Source: CAVWUA01 sp963758025
Lineage (GTDB): Bacteria > Planctomycetota > Planctomycetia > Isosphaerales > Isosphaeraceae
Reading direction: 5' to 3'
Assembly: GCA_963758025.1 (NCBI GenBank)
Contig: CAVWUA010000012.1
Coordinates: forward strand, 124,001-188,000
Length of the DNA: 64,000 nt
Under the pieces are notes generated by a model that saw only the letters and a program-made list of their open reading frames with translations, searched no databases and was not told the origin of the DNA. A program made the translations under genes and the position numbers. This document shows positions 29,538 through 39,646 of the stretch, in pieces. Every line of letters begins with the position of its first letter. The first letter of the stretch is position 1.

Positions 29538-31655
29538 TGCGTCGGCGGGGCCGCGCTGCTCTGGGGTGCCCTGGTCATCGCCGAGGCCCTCTGGCTGGTC
29601 TGGTTCCTGGTCGAGCCGTTGCCCAGCACGCGGAACGCCGACGGCCCGCTCTTGCGGCGCTGGCACGTCCTGGCCTGGTCGTTGCCCGGCGTCGTGCCGG
29701 GCGTGCCGTTCGGGGAAACCCACCTGGGCCAGGCGATCGAGCACCTGAGCCACGTCGAGAACCTCCCCCAGCGCCTGCCGATCCTCCTGGCCGCCGCCGC
29801 TGATTGCCGCCGCCGCCGAGGCCTTGGGGATGCTCGTGCTGCGGGTATTGCGGCTCCGAGGTCGCTTGACCGTCTGGGAACGCCTCCCGCTGGCCTTCCT
29901 CCTGGGGACGAGCGGGCTGGGCGTCCTGACCCTGCTCGCCGGGCGGCTCGCCCTGTTGACCCCCTGGTCAGCGCGGGTTGGGCTGGGCGTGTTGATCGCG
30001 GTGGAGCTTGGCGTCTGGCTCGCGATGAGGACGCGTGCCGCGACACTCCGAGGAAGGCACGCCTCGCCCGCGCCGGGGTCCGCTCCTGGCGTTCGCCGCC
30101 CTGGCCGGGCCGTTCCTCGTGATGATGGCCCTGGGGGCGATGCTGCCGACGATCGAATTCGACGCGCTGGAGTACCACCTTCAAGGGCCGAAGGAATACT
30201 TCCTGGCGGAGCGGGTCGCGTTCCTGCCGCACAATGTCTACACGAGCATGCCGTTCGGCGTGGAGATGCTCCACCTGCTCGGCATGGAGGTCGTGGACGA
30301 CTGGTGGTGGGGGCGCTCGTCGGTCAACTCCTGGTGATGCTGCACGCCCCGGCCGCCGCCGCGCTGATCGCGCTGGCGACCCGGCGGATCGGCTCGCCGA
30401 GGGCGTCGTGGTTCGCGGCCTTGGTGTACCTGACGACCCCCTGGATCTTCCAGCTCGCGGTGATCCCGTTCGTGGAAGGCCCGCTCTGCTCCTTCCACGC
30501 CGCATGCCTCTGGGCGGCGCTGCGGCTCTGGGAGAGCACCGAAGCGCGATCGGACGAATCCCGTCGGGTGGATGAGCGGAACTGGGCCGGCTTGCTCGGG
30601 CTTCTGGCCGGCGGGGCGATGGCGTGCAAGTATCCGGCCCTGATCTCGGCGGTCGTGCCGTTCGGCCTGCTGGCGGCGGCCGCCTCGCGCGCGGCGGCGG
30701 TCGCCAGGGATCGTGCTGGCGTTCGTCGCGGGATGGGCGGTCATCATCGGGTCCCTGGCTGGTCAAGAACGTCCTCGACACCGGCAATCCGGTCTATCCG
30801 CTGGCCTACGAGGTCTTCGGCGGCCGGTACTGGAATGCCGCTCGCGAGGCGCAATGGACCCGGGCTCATGGGCCGAGGCCCCTGACGCTGGGGGCTTTGC
30901 TCGGAGGCTTGCTCGACCTGGCCGGACGGAGCGACTGGCAGTCCCCGCTGTATCTGGCCCTGGCGCCTCTGGCGTTCGTGCGTCGGGAAACGCGGCGGGT
31001 GGCGTGGGTTCTACTCGGCTATACCACGTACCTGTTCGCCACGTGGTTCCTGATGACGCACCGGCTCGAACGCTTCCTGCTGCCGACCTTGCCCCCTCTG
31101 GCGATCCTGGCGGGCCTCGGCGCGGACTGGTCGCGCCGGCGCGGCTGGACGATCCTGCTCGGCGTGATCCTGGCCGTCTCCCTGGCGACGAACCTCGCGC
31201 TCGACTCGACCCCCCTGGTCGGCCCGAACGAGTGGACGGCCGACCTCCATCGCCTGCGGGTTACGGTCCCCGCCGAGGTCGATCCCGCCCTGGCGGCGCT
31301 TGATACCGCTTTGCCTGAGGATGCCCGCGTCCTCCTGGTCGGCCAGGCGTCGGTCTTTCCGATGGAGCACGCCTACGCCTATAACTCCGTCTTCAACGAC
31401 GAGATCCTCGAACAACTGGCGAAGGGCAAGACCCCCGCGCAGATCCGTCAGGCCCTGGGGGATCGCGGCATCACCCACATTTACGTGGACTGGCAGGAAA
31501 TCGAGCGATACCGTTCCCCGGGCAATTACGGCTTCTCGCCCTTCGTCACCCCGGAACTGTTCGCCCTCCTGGTCCGCGACGGCGTGCTCGAACCACTCCC
31601 GTCGCTGGGGCCGAGACAGGAGCTTTACCGGGTCCGTTCCTTTCCGAATGGTTGA
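29537..31655 (+). CDS. Second GT39-like polytopic membrane glycosyltransferase (heavily frameshifted)
   Basis: A membrane protein of about 700 residues with a dozen helices, coupled to uxaA by a TGATG overlap. Landmarks after repair are ALLWGALVIAEALWLVWFLV, FDALEYHLQGPKEYFLAERV (acidic first luminal loop), LPHNVYTSMPFGVEMLHLLG, GMACKYP-like AGGAMACKYPALI, and a soluble C-terminal domain ITHIYVDWQEIERYRSP. Frame changes were located near 29,540, 29,800, 30,050, 30,310 (a run of five G), 30,706 and 30,756. The final frame is open to the stop at 31655. It probably transfers sugars from a lipid carrier; alternatively it could be a decayed gene, but the coding pattern is well kept between shifts. 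Confidence 0.7.
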
Positions 31656-31729
31656 TGGAAAGATGGTGGATGAGGAATTGGTGTACAATGGGCGGGGTCC
31701 GGTGACCGTTGACCTCGGAGGATTCCACG

Positions 31730-32281
31730 ATGGCGACGACCACGAAAACGCAGATCACCGCCGATGAGTTTTTTCAGATGGATCTCGGCGAGGGCTTGTA
31801 TGAACTCGTGCGCGGGGAGATCGTAAAGGTGAATCCGCCGGAATACTGGCATGGATATCTCTGCGGGAATGTGTACACGATCCTGCGCGAGTACGGTCAA
31901 CGAACTGGCCACGGGCACGCGGCGACGAATGATTCCGCCGTTGCTGTCAGCGAGATCACCGTGCGCGGGGCTGACATCTGCTATTACAGTGAGGCCCGCT
32001 GGCCTCGCGCTCAGGTGGGGCAGGGCCGTCCGTCCGTCCCGCCCGACCTGGTCGTCGAGGTCGTTTCCCCGAACGACCGGCCCGGCAAGGTGCTGGAAAA
32101 GGTTGGCGAGTATCTCTCCGCCGGGGTTCCGATGGTCTGGGTGCTCCACGCGAAACAGCGCAACCTGACGATCTACCGGGGGGACGATCCGACCCCAATG
32201 GTCTTGACGGAAGCCGACATCGTGGACAATCTTGCGGAGTTGCCCGGGTTCCGCTGCCCGGTCGCCGAGTGCTTCGCCTGA
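31730..32281 (+). CDS. Uma2 family endonuclease-like protein
   Basis: A 183-residue protein of the Uma2 (formerly DUF820) family with a PD-(D/E)XK nuclease-like core: YELVRGEIVKVNPPEYWHG, ITVRGADICYYSEARWP, VPPDLVVEVVSPNDRPGK and EYLSAGVPMVWVLHAKQRN. These proteins are numerous in cyanobacteria and planctomycetes; their role is unknown, though a mobile-DNA connection is suspected. The ATG at 31730 follows GGAGG. The frame is intact. Confidence 0.85.
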   Translation: MATTTKTQITADEFFQMDLGEGLYELVRGEIVKVNPPEYWHGYLCGNVYTILREYGQRTGHGHAATNDSAVAVSEITVRGADICYYSEARWPRAQVGQGRPSVPPDLVVEVVSPNDRPGKVLEKVGEYLSAGVPMVWVLHAKQRNLTIYRGDDPTPMVLTEADIVDNLAELPGFRCPVAECFA

Positions 32282-32300
32282 GCCAACGGATGGGAATCGC

Positions 32301-33353
32301 ATGGACGCAACGACCGTCGTGACCGGAGGCGCCGGGTTCATCGGCAGCCACCTGGTCGATCGCCTGCGGACCGAGGGCCGGCGGCTCGTCGTGATCGAAC
32401 GGCCCGGGGCCGATACGGCGCACCTGCCGGACGATGTCGAGGTCGTCCGGGCCGATATTCGCGACCGCGAGGCGATCGAACGGGCCATGCAAGGGGCTCG
32501 CTTCGTTTATCACCTGGCCGCCAATCCCAACCTCTGGGCGCGCGATCGGGGCGAGTTCGACGCGGTGAACCATCGCGGCACGATCCACGTTCTCGACGCG
32601 GCCATCGCCGCCGGGGCCGAGCGCATCCTGCACGTCAGCACCGAGAGCATCCTGACCTGCGCCCGGAGCCAGGGGCCGATCGCCGAGGATGTCGAGGTCG
32701 CGCTGGCGGACGCCGTCGGGCCGTACTGCCGGTCGAAGCTCCGGGCTGAGAACGCGGCGCGGGAGCGAGCCCGGGCGGGGCATCCGGTCGTCATCGCCAA
32801 CCCGACGATGCCCGTCGGGCCGGGGGATCGGGGACTCTCTCCCCCCACCCGCTTGATCCGCGACTTCTGCCGGGGGCAGCTCCCCGCGCGGATGGATTGC
32901 ACGCTCAACCTGATCGACGTCCGCGACATCGCCGAGGGGCTCATCCGCACGCTCCAGAAGGGGCAGCCCGGGCGCCGGTATCTGCTCGGGGGGGAGAACC
33001 TCGACCTGCGGCAACTGCTCGGCCTGCTCAGCGAGTTGACCGGCGTGCCGGTGCCCCGATGGCGGGTGCCGTACCCGGTCGGCCTGGCGGTGGCCGTCTT
33101 GAGCGAGTTCTGCGCCGATCACCTGCACGGCCAACCTCCCAAGGCGACCGTGACCGGCGTGCGCCTCACGCGGCGGACGATGCACTTCGACGCCTCTCGG
33201 AGCCTCGACGCGCTGGGGCTCGAACCTCGTCCGGTCCGCGAGAGCCTGGCCGACGCCGTCGCCTGGCTGAGCCGGACCGGAGAGATTCCGTCCGCCCGCG
33301 CAACGCGGTCCAGCGAACGCGCGTCGTCTCTATCAGAAATCTGCAATCTGTAA
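32301..33353 (+). CDS. NAD-dependent sugar epimerase/dehydratase (HpnA-like)
   Basis: A 350-residue extended short-chain dehydrogenase. The NAD-binding motif TGGAGFIGSHLV is at the N-terminus, followed by HLAANPNLWARD, a serine-containing HVSTESILT, and the YxxxK pair in YCRSKLRAE. The C-terminal part LNLIDVRDIAEGLI and YLLGGENLDLRQLLGLLSE resembles hopanoid-associated sugar epimerases. It would act on a nucleotide sugar or a lipid-linked sugar. It begins 19 bases after the Uma2 gene. Confidence 0.82.
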   Translation: MDATTVVTGGAGFIGSHLVDRLRTEGRRLVVIERPGADTAHLPDDVEVVRADIRDREAIERAMQGARFVYHLAANPNLWARDRGEFDAVNHRGTIHVLDAAIAAGAERILHVSTESILTCARSQGPIAEDVEVALADAVGPYCRSKLRAENAARERARAGHPVVIANPTMPVGPGDRGLSPPTRLIRDFCRGQLPARMDCTLNLIDVRDIAEGLIRTLQKGQPGRRYLLGGENLDLRQLLGLLSELTGVPVPRWRVPYPVGLAVAVLSEFCADHLHGQPPKATVTGVRLTRRTMHFDASRSLDALGLEPRPVRESLADAVAWLSRTGEIPSARATRSSERASSLSEICNL

Positions 33354-33419
33354 TTTGAAGTTTTTTATTGAAACCGAACGTCCGCCTGACGAACAATAGA
33401 TTCCGGGGAGGCACAGACG

Positions 33420-34922
33420 ATGAGTGTCGAGGTTCAGGCCCGGTTCGAGGCATATCCCGAACCGTCGCCGAACGCCGTGCCGATCGGCCCGGATCAGCTT
33501 GCCCGGATGGATGATAATCTCCACTGGGGCTGGTCGTGGCACCGGTACCGGTATGTGTACCGCCGCGCTGAGGGCCTGCGCATCCTCGACGCCGGCTGCG
33601 GTACGGGTCTGTCCAGTCTCGCTCTGGCCCGCCTGAACCCGGGGTCAAAAGTTCTGGGAGTGGATTTTTCGCCAAGAGCGCTGGAGCTGGCGCGGGAGCG
33701 GCTCCAGGTTGCTCCCGAGGAAAACCGGGACGTTACCTTCCAGGCGCACGACCTCCGCGACCGGCTTCCGGCGGATCTGGGACCGTTCGATTTCATCGTC
33801 TGCCGAGGGGTACTGGGGCTGGCGGAGGACTCCGCGGCGATCCTGGCGAACCTGGCCGCGGCGCTTGATGATCGGGGTCTGCTTCTGGCCGAGTTCCCCG
33901 CGCCGGCCGGTCGCCAGGCGGCGCGGCAGTTGCGCCGGGCGGTCGAGGCCCTGTGTCCTCCCGAGGCGACCCTGGATGAACGCGTCACCGTCGGCCGTGA
34001 GCTGTTCGAAGCGCTGCGGTCGGATCATCCCGTGCGCCGTTACGAGTCGCTCATCGCCGGTCCGGGGCGGAGCCTGGCCGAGCACCTGATCGTCGAGTCG
34101 GTCGGCCCCTGGGGACGCGACTGGAGCCTGGCCGAGGCGATCCAGGCGATCGAAGCGGCGGGCCTGCGGTTCCTCTACGCGGCGGCCGGCCAACCCTGGC
34201 AGCCGGGGCGGATCTTCCATCCGAACGTGCCCGAGGCCCTCAAAAGCCGTGTGGAAGGGCTCTCCGACCGCGACCGGGCCGTCCTGATGGATGCGCTCGA
34301 CCCGTCGCTCCACCTGGCCGAATATCGCCTCTACGCGTGCCCGGCCGACTTCGAGCCCAGACAGCCGGGTTGGCCCGACGAGCGAACCGCCGACCCTGAG
34401 GTTCTCGATCGGCTGATCCCGCACCCGACCGGTCTCGTCCGTCCGCTCGATTCGGCCCCCGGCCCCGTCACAAACGCGGGGCCTCGACCGTACCAGGCTG
34501 TCACCGGAGTTGTGGCGCATGTCGCTCCGCGCAATGATATCCGGTTACAGGCCTCCGACGGCCAGCGCACTTGCGGCGAGATCGACCAGCTAATTCACGA
34601 CCAGACCGGTCAGACCGAACCGATTGAGCAACGACATTCCCAATGGCTTGAATTGGCCAATCGTGGATTCCTTCTGTTGGAGTCCCCCGATCGCCGCCAG
34701 CACGTCGATTGCGTCCATTTGGGGCCTGTCCGCGATCGTCTCGATTGTCCCTGTCCGCGTCGGTGGATTCGTAGTTGTGAATGGCATGGATATTGCACTA
34801 TAGATGCGGTCAATCCGGATGACGAACGTCGTCCCGCCTTTGATCGGGCGCGGGATCGTCTGGGAATCGAGGACGTCACGGTCTGTGCTCGATGCTCGGA
34901 TTACACTCCTGACGAACAATGA
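33420..34922 (+). CDS. SAM-dependent methyltransferase with C-terminal extension
   Basis: A 500-residue protein. Class I methyltransferase motifs are LRILDAGCGTGLSSLALA (motif I, SAM binding), VLGVDFSPRALELARERL (motif II), and FDFIVCRGVLGLAED. After about residue 190 comes a methyltransferase-regulatory-type domain (SLAEAIQAIEAAGLRFLYAA). Near residue 340 there is a segment about LDRLIPHPTGLVRPLD, and then a region with lower similarity to anything recognised. The last ~70 residues are Arg/Cys-rich and less codon-biased, so the native stop may have been lost. The substrate is unknown. Confidence 0.72.
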   Translation: MSVEVQARFEAYPEPSPNAVPIGPDQLARMDDNLHWGWSWHRYRYVYRRAEGLRILDAGCGTGLSSLALARLNPGSKVLGVDFSPRALELARERLQVAPEENRDVTFQAHDLRDRLPADLGPFDFIVCRGVLGLAEDSAAILANLAAALDDRGLLLAEFPAPAGRQAARQLRRAVEALCPPEATLDERVTVGRELFEALRSDHPVRRYESLIAGPGRSLAEHLIVESVGPWGRDWSLAEAIQAIEAAGLRFLYAAAGQPWQPGRIFHPNVPEALKSRVEGLSDRDRAVLMDALDPSLHLAEYRLYACPADFEPRQPGWPDERTADPEVLDRLIPHPTGLVRPLDSAPGPVTNAGPRPYQAVTGVVAHVAPRNDIRLQASDGQRTCGEIDQLIHDQTGQTEPIEQRHSQWLELANRGFLLLESPDRRQHVDCVHLGPVRDRLDCPCPRRWIRSCEWHGYCTIDAVNPDDERRPAFDRARDRLGIEDVTVCARCSDYTPDEQ

Positions 34923-35165
34923 TTTTCTAGGATCTTTTTTTGGTCGGAATGTCTTGATTTTGAGAGAGTTTTCTCTCACGCTATGCCGGAAATCTTGGGT
35001 GGTTTTGCGAATTTTGTTGCACATTCCCTCGGCGTCTGCTATCTCGACTAAAGAGGGAGTGTGTGGGGGCAATTCAGGAAGGGCTTATTAAGCATCGCAG
35101 TCTCAGGACGAGTTCACGGCCGCGAGTGTTTTTCGCCCGGAGGCTCGGTTCAGGACACAAATGTA

Positions 35166-35747
35166 ATGCGTGCACGCCTGGTGGCCCTGGACGACGGTCC
35201 CGATATCCCGCTCGATCGCGCGATGGTGATCGTCGGGCGGCACCCCCAGTGCGATGCGCGGCTTGACTCGATCCGGGTCTCCCGCCGCCATTGCTGCATG
35301 ACGCAGGACAACGGCGATCTGGTTGTTCGCGATCTCGGAAGTACAAACGGCATACGGATTAACGGCCAGCGCGTGGAGATGGGGCGTCTCCGTCCGGGAG
35401 ATGAGCTTTCCATTGCCCATATCCGTTATCGCCTGGACAGCGGCCAGGGGCAGGAACGAACCCAGGCCGATCCGTACCCGGCTGAACTTCGGCGAAGTGA
35501 CGGTGGAGAAGACCCCGCCGGCCCGATCATCGCCGCCATGCGGCGCCGGACTCCTTTTCCGATCAATGCGGACGACCCCGATAACCCGCTGGCGCTGGCC
35601 GTGCGGGAAATGTTGCCGGTTGGCATGGCGGAGCGCTGCCGGATCCAGGTGATTGTTCAGATGAACCCGGATGCTTGTAGCAGCAGTGACGACGTTCCCA
35701 GGGTAGAGGAAGCCCCCGACCTATGCCGGCACGATTCGTCCCACTGA
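35166..35747 (+). CDS. FHA domain protein
   Basis: A 193-residue protein. The forkhead-associated domain occupies residues 1-90 with the phosphothreonine-binding motifs IVGRHPQCDARLDS, VSRRHCCMT and DLGSTNGIRINGQRV. The rest (PIIAAMRRRTPFPINADDPD onward) has no recognised domain. FHA domains bind phosphothreonine peptides made by Ser/Thr kinases such as the one at 9-12 kb. A start at 35166 (MRARLVALDD) is chosen because the domain begins immediately. The gene overlaps the next FHA gene by 25 bases. Confidence 0.85.
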   Translation: MRARLVALDDGPDIPLDRAMVIVGRHPQCDARLDSIRVSRRHCCMTQDNGDLVVRDLGSTNGIRINGQRVEMGRLRPGDELSIAHIRYRLDSGQGQERTQADPYPAELRRSDGGEDPAGPIIAAMRRRTPFPINADDPDNPLALAVREMLPVGMAERCRIQVIVQMNPDACSSSDDVPRVEEAPDLCRHDSSH

Positions 35748-36121
35748 GCAAGGGAAGCGCACCGATCATTCCCGTCCAGCGGCCCGTGGTTCTGATCGGA
35801 CGACATCCCGACTGCGATATCCGGATCGACTTGCCGCAGATATCCCGCCGCCATTGTTGCGTGGCCCTGGCCTACGACCGCCTGACGATCCGTGACCTGG
35901 GAAGCAAGAACGGCGTTCGCGTCAACGGCAAGGTTGTGGAAGAGGTGCAGCTCCGGCCCGGCGATGAGGTGGCGATTGCTCACCTGATCTACCGGCTCGA
36001 AGACGATTCGCCTGCCCCAACCCCCCGCCCTCCGGCTGAGTCGGAGCCGGATGACCTGCCCGCTTTGCCCGCTGAAATCGACGATGATTCGGATGACGAT
36101 CTCGTGCCCCTGGACATCTGA
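35723..36121 (+). CDS. FHA domain protein, second copy
   Basis: A 132-residue protein that is almost all FHA domain: LIGRHPDCDIRIDLPQ, ISRRHCCVALAYD, RDLGSKNGVRVNGKVV and RPGDEVAIAHLIYRLE. The acidic tail DDDSDDDLVPLDI follows. The close likeness to the upstream gene (RRHCC and IAHxxYRL in both) shows tandem duplication. The 25-base overlap indicates joint translation. Confidence 0.87.
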   Translation: MPARFVPLSKGSAPIIPVQRPVVLIGRHPDCDIRIDLPQISRRHCCVALAYDRLTIRDLGSKNGVRVNGKVVEEVQLRPGDEVAIAHLIYRLEDDSPAPTPRPPAESEPDDLPALPAEIDDDSDDDLVPLDI

Positions 36122-36288
36122 CAGCCGACGCCCATCGTGCGCCGTTTGCGAATTTTCCAGAGTAGGCCATTTGGCAAACTGGCGCGGTGCTCTATCCTAA
36201 AGAGATAGATACAAGGCGTTCACGTCTCGAGCGTGATCGGGCGTCCCCTCCGGATGGTCCGTGTGCTCTCACCGAGGAGGTTTCTCAG

Positions 36289-37437
36289 ATGCAACGTCGA
36301 GGCTGGCAACTGGCCGCCGCTCTGGCGGTCCTTCTGGCGATGGGTGGCGAAGCCGCGCAGGCTCAGTACGGTTATTACTATCCGGGGGGCTACGGCGGCT
36401 GGCGAGGTTGGGGAGGCGCCGGATCGACCGCGTTCGGCAGCGAGGCCATGGGCATGGGCATGTTCGCCCAGGGGGTCGGAGAGTACAACGTCAACACCGC
36501 GCAGGCGCGGGCCATCAATGCCCAGACGCTCGGAATGATGAACGAGTACATGTACGAGGCCCAGCAGGTCCGCAACTACAAGTATTATCAGCAACTGAAG
36601 GCGCACAAGGCGAACCGCAACATGAGCCTGAACGCGATTTACCAGCGGCTGCGGGACCAACCGGACGATTACGACATCCAGAACGGTGATGCGTTGAACG
36701 TCGCGCTGAACCAGATCAACGACCCGAAGGTCTATGCCGCGGCGATGAAGGAAGCGCAGGCCCCGGTTCCCCCCGACATGATCCGGAACATCCCGTTCGA
36801 CTTCGGCTCCGAAGCGGTCACCATCAGCCTAAGCGAGCTGACCAACGAGGAGGACTGGCCTCTGATCCTCCGGGACAAGTCGTTCGCCAAGCAGCGCGAG
36901 GCGTTCGAGCAGGCCGTCAAGACCGCCATGGAGGAGGACGACAAGGGTGAGCTCTCGCTGGAAACCATCGCGAAGGTGCGCCAGGCGGTGCAAGGGCTCA
37001 AGGAGAAGGTCGAGACGCTGGAGGCCGGGAGCCAGCAGCGGATCGAGGCCGAGAACCACGTCAAGGCCCTCGCCGGCCTGACCCGCATGCTGCAGAAGCC
37101 CGATGTGGATCACCTGCTGAAGGGTCTGGAGGATTACAAGGGGACGACTCTGGCCGACCTGCTGGCGTTCATGAGGGCCTTCAACCTCCGTTTCGGCGCG
37201 GCCACCAACGACCGCCAGCGCGCGATTTACGAACAACTGTTCCCGATGCTCGATAGCCTCCGCGACGCGGTGCTCGAACAATCGGGCGTCACCGAGCAGG
37301 CCCTGGCCGAGAATTCGCCGCCGAGGATCAACCGCAGCGGCTTTCCGACCCAGTTCTTCGAGGGCATGACCCACGAGCATATCAATGCGCCGAATCCCCC
37401 GGCCGTCCCGCAAGCGCGGACGGCCCCACAGCCCTGA
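36289..37437 (+). CDS. Hypothetical exported helical protein
   Basis: A 382-residue protein with a signal peptide (WQLAAALAVLLAMGGEAAQA), a Gly/Tyr-rich stretch QYGYYYPGGYGGWRGWGG, a region of Asn/Ala/Met-rich helices (NVNTAQARAINAQTLGMMNE), and mainly helical charged sequence to the end. No enzymatic motif was seen. Similar planctomycete proteins exist but have no assigned function. The ATG at 36289 follows GAGGAGG. It has its own promoter region of about 160 bases after the FHA genes. Confidence 0.65.
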   Translation: MQRRGWQLAAALAVLLAMGGEAAQAQYGYYYPGGYGGWRGWGGAGSTAFGSEAMGMGMFAQGVGEYNVNTAQARAINAQTLGMMNEYMYEAQQVRNYKYYQQLKAHKANRNMSLNAIYQRLRDQPDDYDIQNGDALNVALNQINDPKVYAAAMKEAQAPVPPDMIRNIPFDFGSEAVTISLSELTNEEDWPLILRDKSFAKQREAFEQAVKTAMEEDDKGELSLETIAKVRQAVQGLKEKVETLEAGSQQRIEAENHVKALAGLTRMLQKPDVDHLLKGLEDYKGTTLADLLAFMRAFNLRFGAATNDRQRAIYEQLFPMLDSLRDAVLEQSGVTEQALAENSPPRINRSGFPTQFFEGMTHEHINAPNPPAVPQARTAPQP

Positions 37438-37590
37438 GATCGCGTTCGATCCCGAATCCTCCGCCCGGGAGCGGCCCAGGAGCCGCTTCCGGGCGGTTCA
37501 TTTTGGGTTTCCGACGCGTGAGTGGGCGGATCAACCCAGGGGACGAGGCGGCCCCATGGCTCGGTCCCTGTCGAATGCGGATCGAACAAG

Positions 37591-38218
37591 ATGCGTTTCC
37601 AGTTGGTGATCTTTGACTTTGACGGCACCTTGGCCGACTCGTTTCCCTGGTTCCTGAGTGTGGTGAATCAGGTTGCCGACCGGTATCGGTTTCGCCGCAT
37701 CGAGGATCACGAGATCGAGGTCCTGCGCGGCTGTGGGGCTCGCCAGGTTGTGACACACCTGGGCGTGCCGGCCTGGAAGATGCCGCTGATCGCCCGGCAC
37801 ATGCGGCGGATCATGGCCCGGGATCTCGGTCAGATCGGCCTGTTTCCGGGTGTGGACCAGCTTTTGCAGGGTCTGGCGGGCCGAGGGGTTGGCTTGTCGG
37901 TCGTCAGCTCCAATTCCCTCGCCAACGTCCAGCAGGTTCTCGGCGCCGACAACGCGGCTCTCATCCGGCACTACGGCTGCGGCGCTTCGATCTTCGGTAA
38001 ACGGGCGAAATTGAAGGGCGGTCCTCCGCCGGAGTGGCATTCCCGCAGCCGGGACTCTCTACATCGGCGACGAGATCCGGGACCTGCACGCGGCGCGAGC
38101 GGAAGGGATCGCATTCGGGGCGGTCAGTTGGGGTTACACGGCTCCGGACTCGCTCCGCGATCATAACCCCAGTGTCCTCTTCACGAGTATCGAGGAGGTC
38201 CTTCAGACACTCGATTAG
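37591..38218 (+). CDS. HAD-superfamily phosphatase, phosphoglycolate-phosphatase-like (frameshifted)
   Basis: A hydrolase of about 208 residues. HAD motif I is VIFDFDGTLADSF; motif II is SVVSSNS; the motif III lysine is in FGKRAKLK; and motif IV, YIGDEIRDLHAARAEG, appears after deleting one G near 38,016. The family removes phosphate from small molecules such as phosphoglycolate. Repaired, the protein ends at 38218 (SIEEVLQTLD). It is followed 57 bases later by the TauE/SafE gene on the same strand. Confidence 0.83.
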
Positions 38219-38275
38219 CATCCACGGACGGCGGCTGATGCTACCGAGCGAACAACGAGGATCGGAGCCCGGCTG

Positions 38276-39157
38276 ATGTATCTGACGCCCTGGAATGCTC
38301 TCGGCTTGATCTTCGCGGGCGCGCTCACCGGGATTCTTGGGGCCATTCTGGGCACGGGCGGCGGCGTCTTTTTGATCCCCGCGCTGGTGTTGATTCTCGG
38401 CCTGCCGATGCACTACGCGGTGGCGACCAGCCTGGTGTCGGTCATTGCCACCTCCAGCGCCGTGGCCAGCACCAACGTCGAGCGGGGCACGGCCAACATG
38501 CGCCTGGGGATGACCCTGGAAATCGCCACGGCCCTGGGGGCCATCTCCGGCGGCCTGACCGCCGGCTGGCTCTCGCCCCGCATCCTGGAGGGCCTCTTCG
38601 CCGTTGTTCTTGTGCCGACCGCCTGGTTCATGTGGCGGGGACGGACGGAGGGAGAACCGGCGACGAACACCCCGGCGCCTCCCCCGGACGAGAGGACTCC
38701 CATCCCGCCCCCGGACGAGGATGTCGGCCCCCTGGGGGCCAGCTACCTTGACGAGCCCGAGGGGCGGACCGTTGCCTACCGGGTGCGCCGGCTCTGGGGA
38801 GGGCTGGGCATCTCGTTTCTCGCCGGCAACCTCTCGGGCCTGCTGGGCATCGGCGGGGGGACGTTCAAGGTTCCGGCGCTGCACCTGCTCTGCGACGTGC
38901 CGATCAAGGCGGCGGCGGCCACCTCGAACTTCATGATCGGCGTGACGGCCGCCGCCAGCGCGTTCCTCTACTACGGCCGGGGGGAGGTCCGGCCCGCCCT
39001 GACCTCGGCGGTCGTTCTGGGCGTGCTGGCCGGCTCGGCGCTGGGCACGCACCTCAATCGCCGCATCCGGGGCGGCCTCGTGCGGAAGCTCTTCGCCGCG
39101 CTGCTGGCGGCCGTCGCCGCCGAGATGTTTTACCGGGCCATGACCGGGGGGGCTTGA
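38276..39157 (+). CDS. TauE/SafE family sulfite/organosulfonate exporter-like protein
   Basis: A 293-residue membrane protein of the TauE/SafE (DUF81) family with two homologous halves: GILGAILGTGGGVFLIPALV near the N-terminus and SGLLGIGGGTFKVPALHLL in the second half. A hydrophilic proline-rich loop (PAPPPDERTPIPPPDED) separates the halves. It may export sulfite, sulfonates or related anions. It is followed three bases later by a DUF1634 gene, a standing partner of this family. Confidence 0.86.
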   Translation: MYLTPWNALGLIFAGALTGILGAILGTGGGVFLIPALVLILGLPMHYAVATSLVSVIATSSAVASTNVERGTANMRLGMTLEIATALGAISGGLTAGWLSPRILEGLFAVVLVPTAWFMWRGRTEGEPATNTPAPPPDERTPIPPPDEDVGPLGASYLDEPEGRTVAYRVRRLWGGLGISFLAGNLSGLLGIGGGTFKVPALHLLCDVPIKAAAATSNFMIGVTAAASAFLYYGRGEVRPALTSAVVLGVLAGSALGTHLNRRIRGGLVRKLFAALLAAVAAEMFYRAMTGGA

Positions 39158-39160
39158 GCG

Positions 39161-39514
39161 ATGGACCGCGTTGAGGAATCGCGACGGTTGGGGACATGGG
39201 TCCACTGGAGTCTCCTCGCGGGCCTGATCCTGAGCGGCCTGCTGATGCTCGGCGGTCTGACCCGGGCGCTGGTCGGGGACCGGCCGCGACCGGAGGGGCC
39301 ACCTCCGGCGTTCGGGGACGTGCTGCGGGGAGCCTTCAGTTTCGAGAGCGTCCCCTTGATGGATCTCGGCCTGCTGGCCCTGATGGTCACTCCCGTCATG
39401 CGGGTCGCCGTTCTGGCGGTCGGCTGGGGCCGGGAGCGGAACTGGCGATTTCTGGCCGTCGCCCTGACCGTCCTGGGGCTGCTGGGGCTGAGCCTCGTCC
39501 TCGGCGTGGGGTGA
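39161..39514 (+). CDS. DUF1634 membrane protein
   Basis: A 117-residue protein with three membrane helices (LLAGLILSGLLMLGG, LLALMVTPVMRVAVLAV, FLAVALTVLGLLGLSLVL) and the DUF1634 pattern LGLLALMVTPVMRV. It is located directly after a TauE/SafE gene, the usual context, and probably assembles with that transporter. Confidence 0.82.
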   Translation: MDRVEESRRLGTWVHWSLLAGLILSGLLMLGGLTRALVGDRPRPEGPPPAFGDVLRGAFSFESVPLMDLGLLALMVTPVMRVAVLAVGWGRERNWRFLAVALTVLGLLGLSLVLGVG

Positions 39515-39646
39515 CGGCGAAGTGGGCCGAGGGAATGGCACGCTGGTTGCACATAATCTTCGATATCACCTGGGTCGACCGGAAGTACGTGACGGTCAGC
39601 CTCTCGTGAGAATACTGAGTTTCGAAGATCAACCGGAGGATTGAAT

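Noticed and set aside
37961..39541. A 526-residue minus-strand frame over the HAD, TauE/SafE and DUF1634 genes
   Set aside because: Low-complexity polar shadow; the plus strand has three recognisable families.
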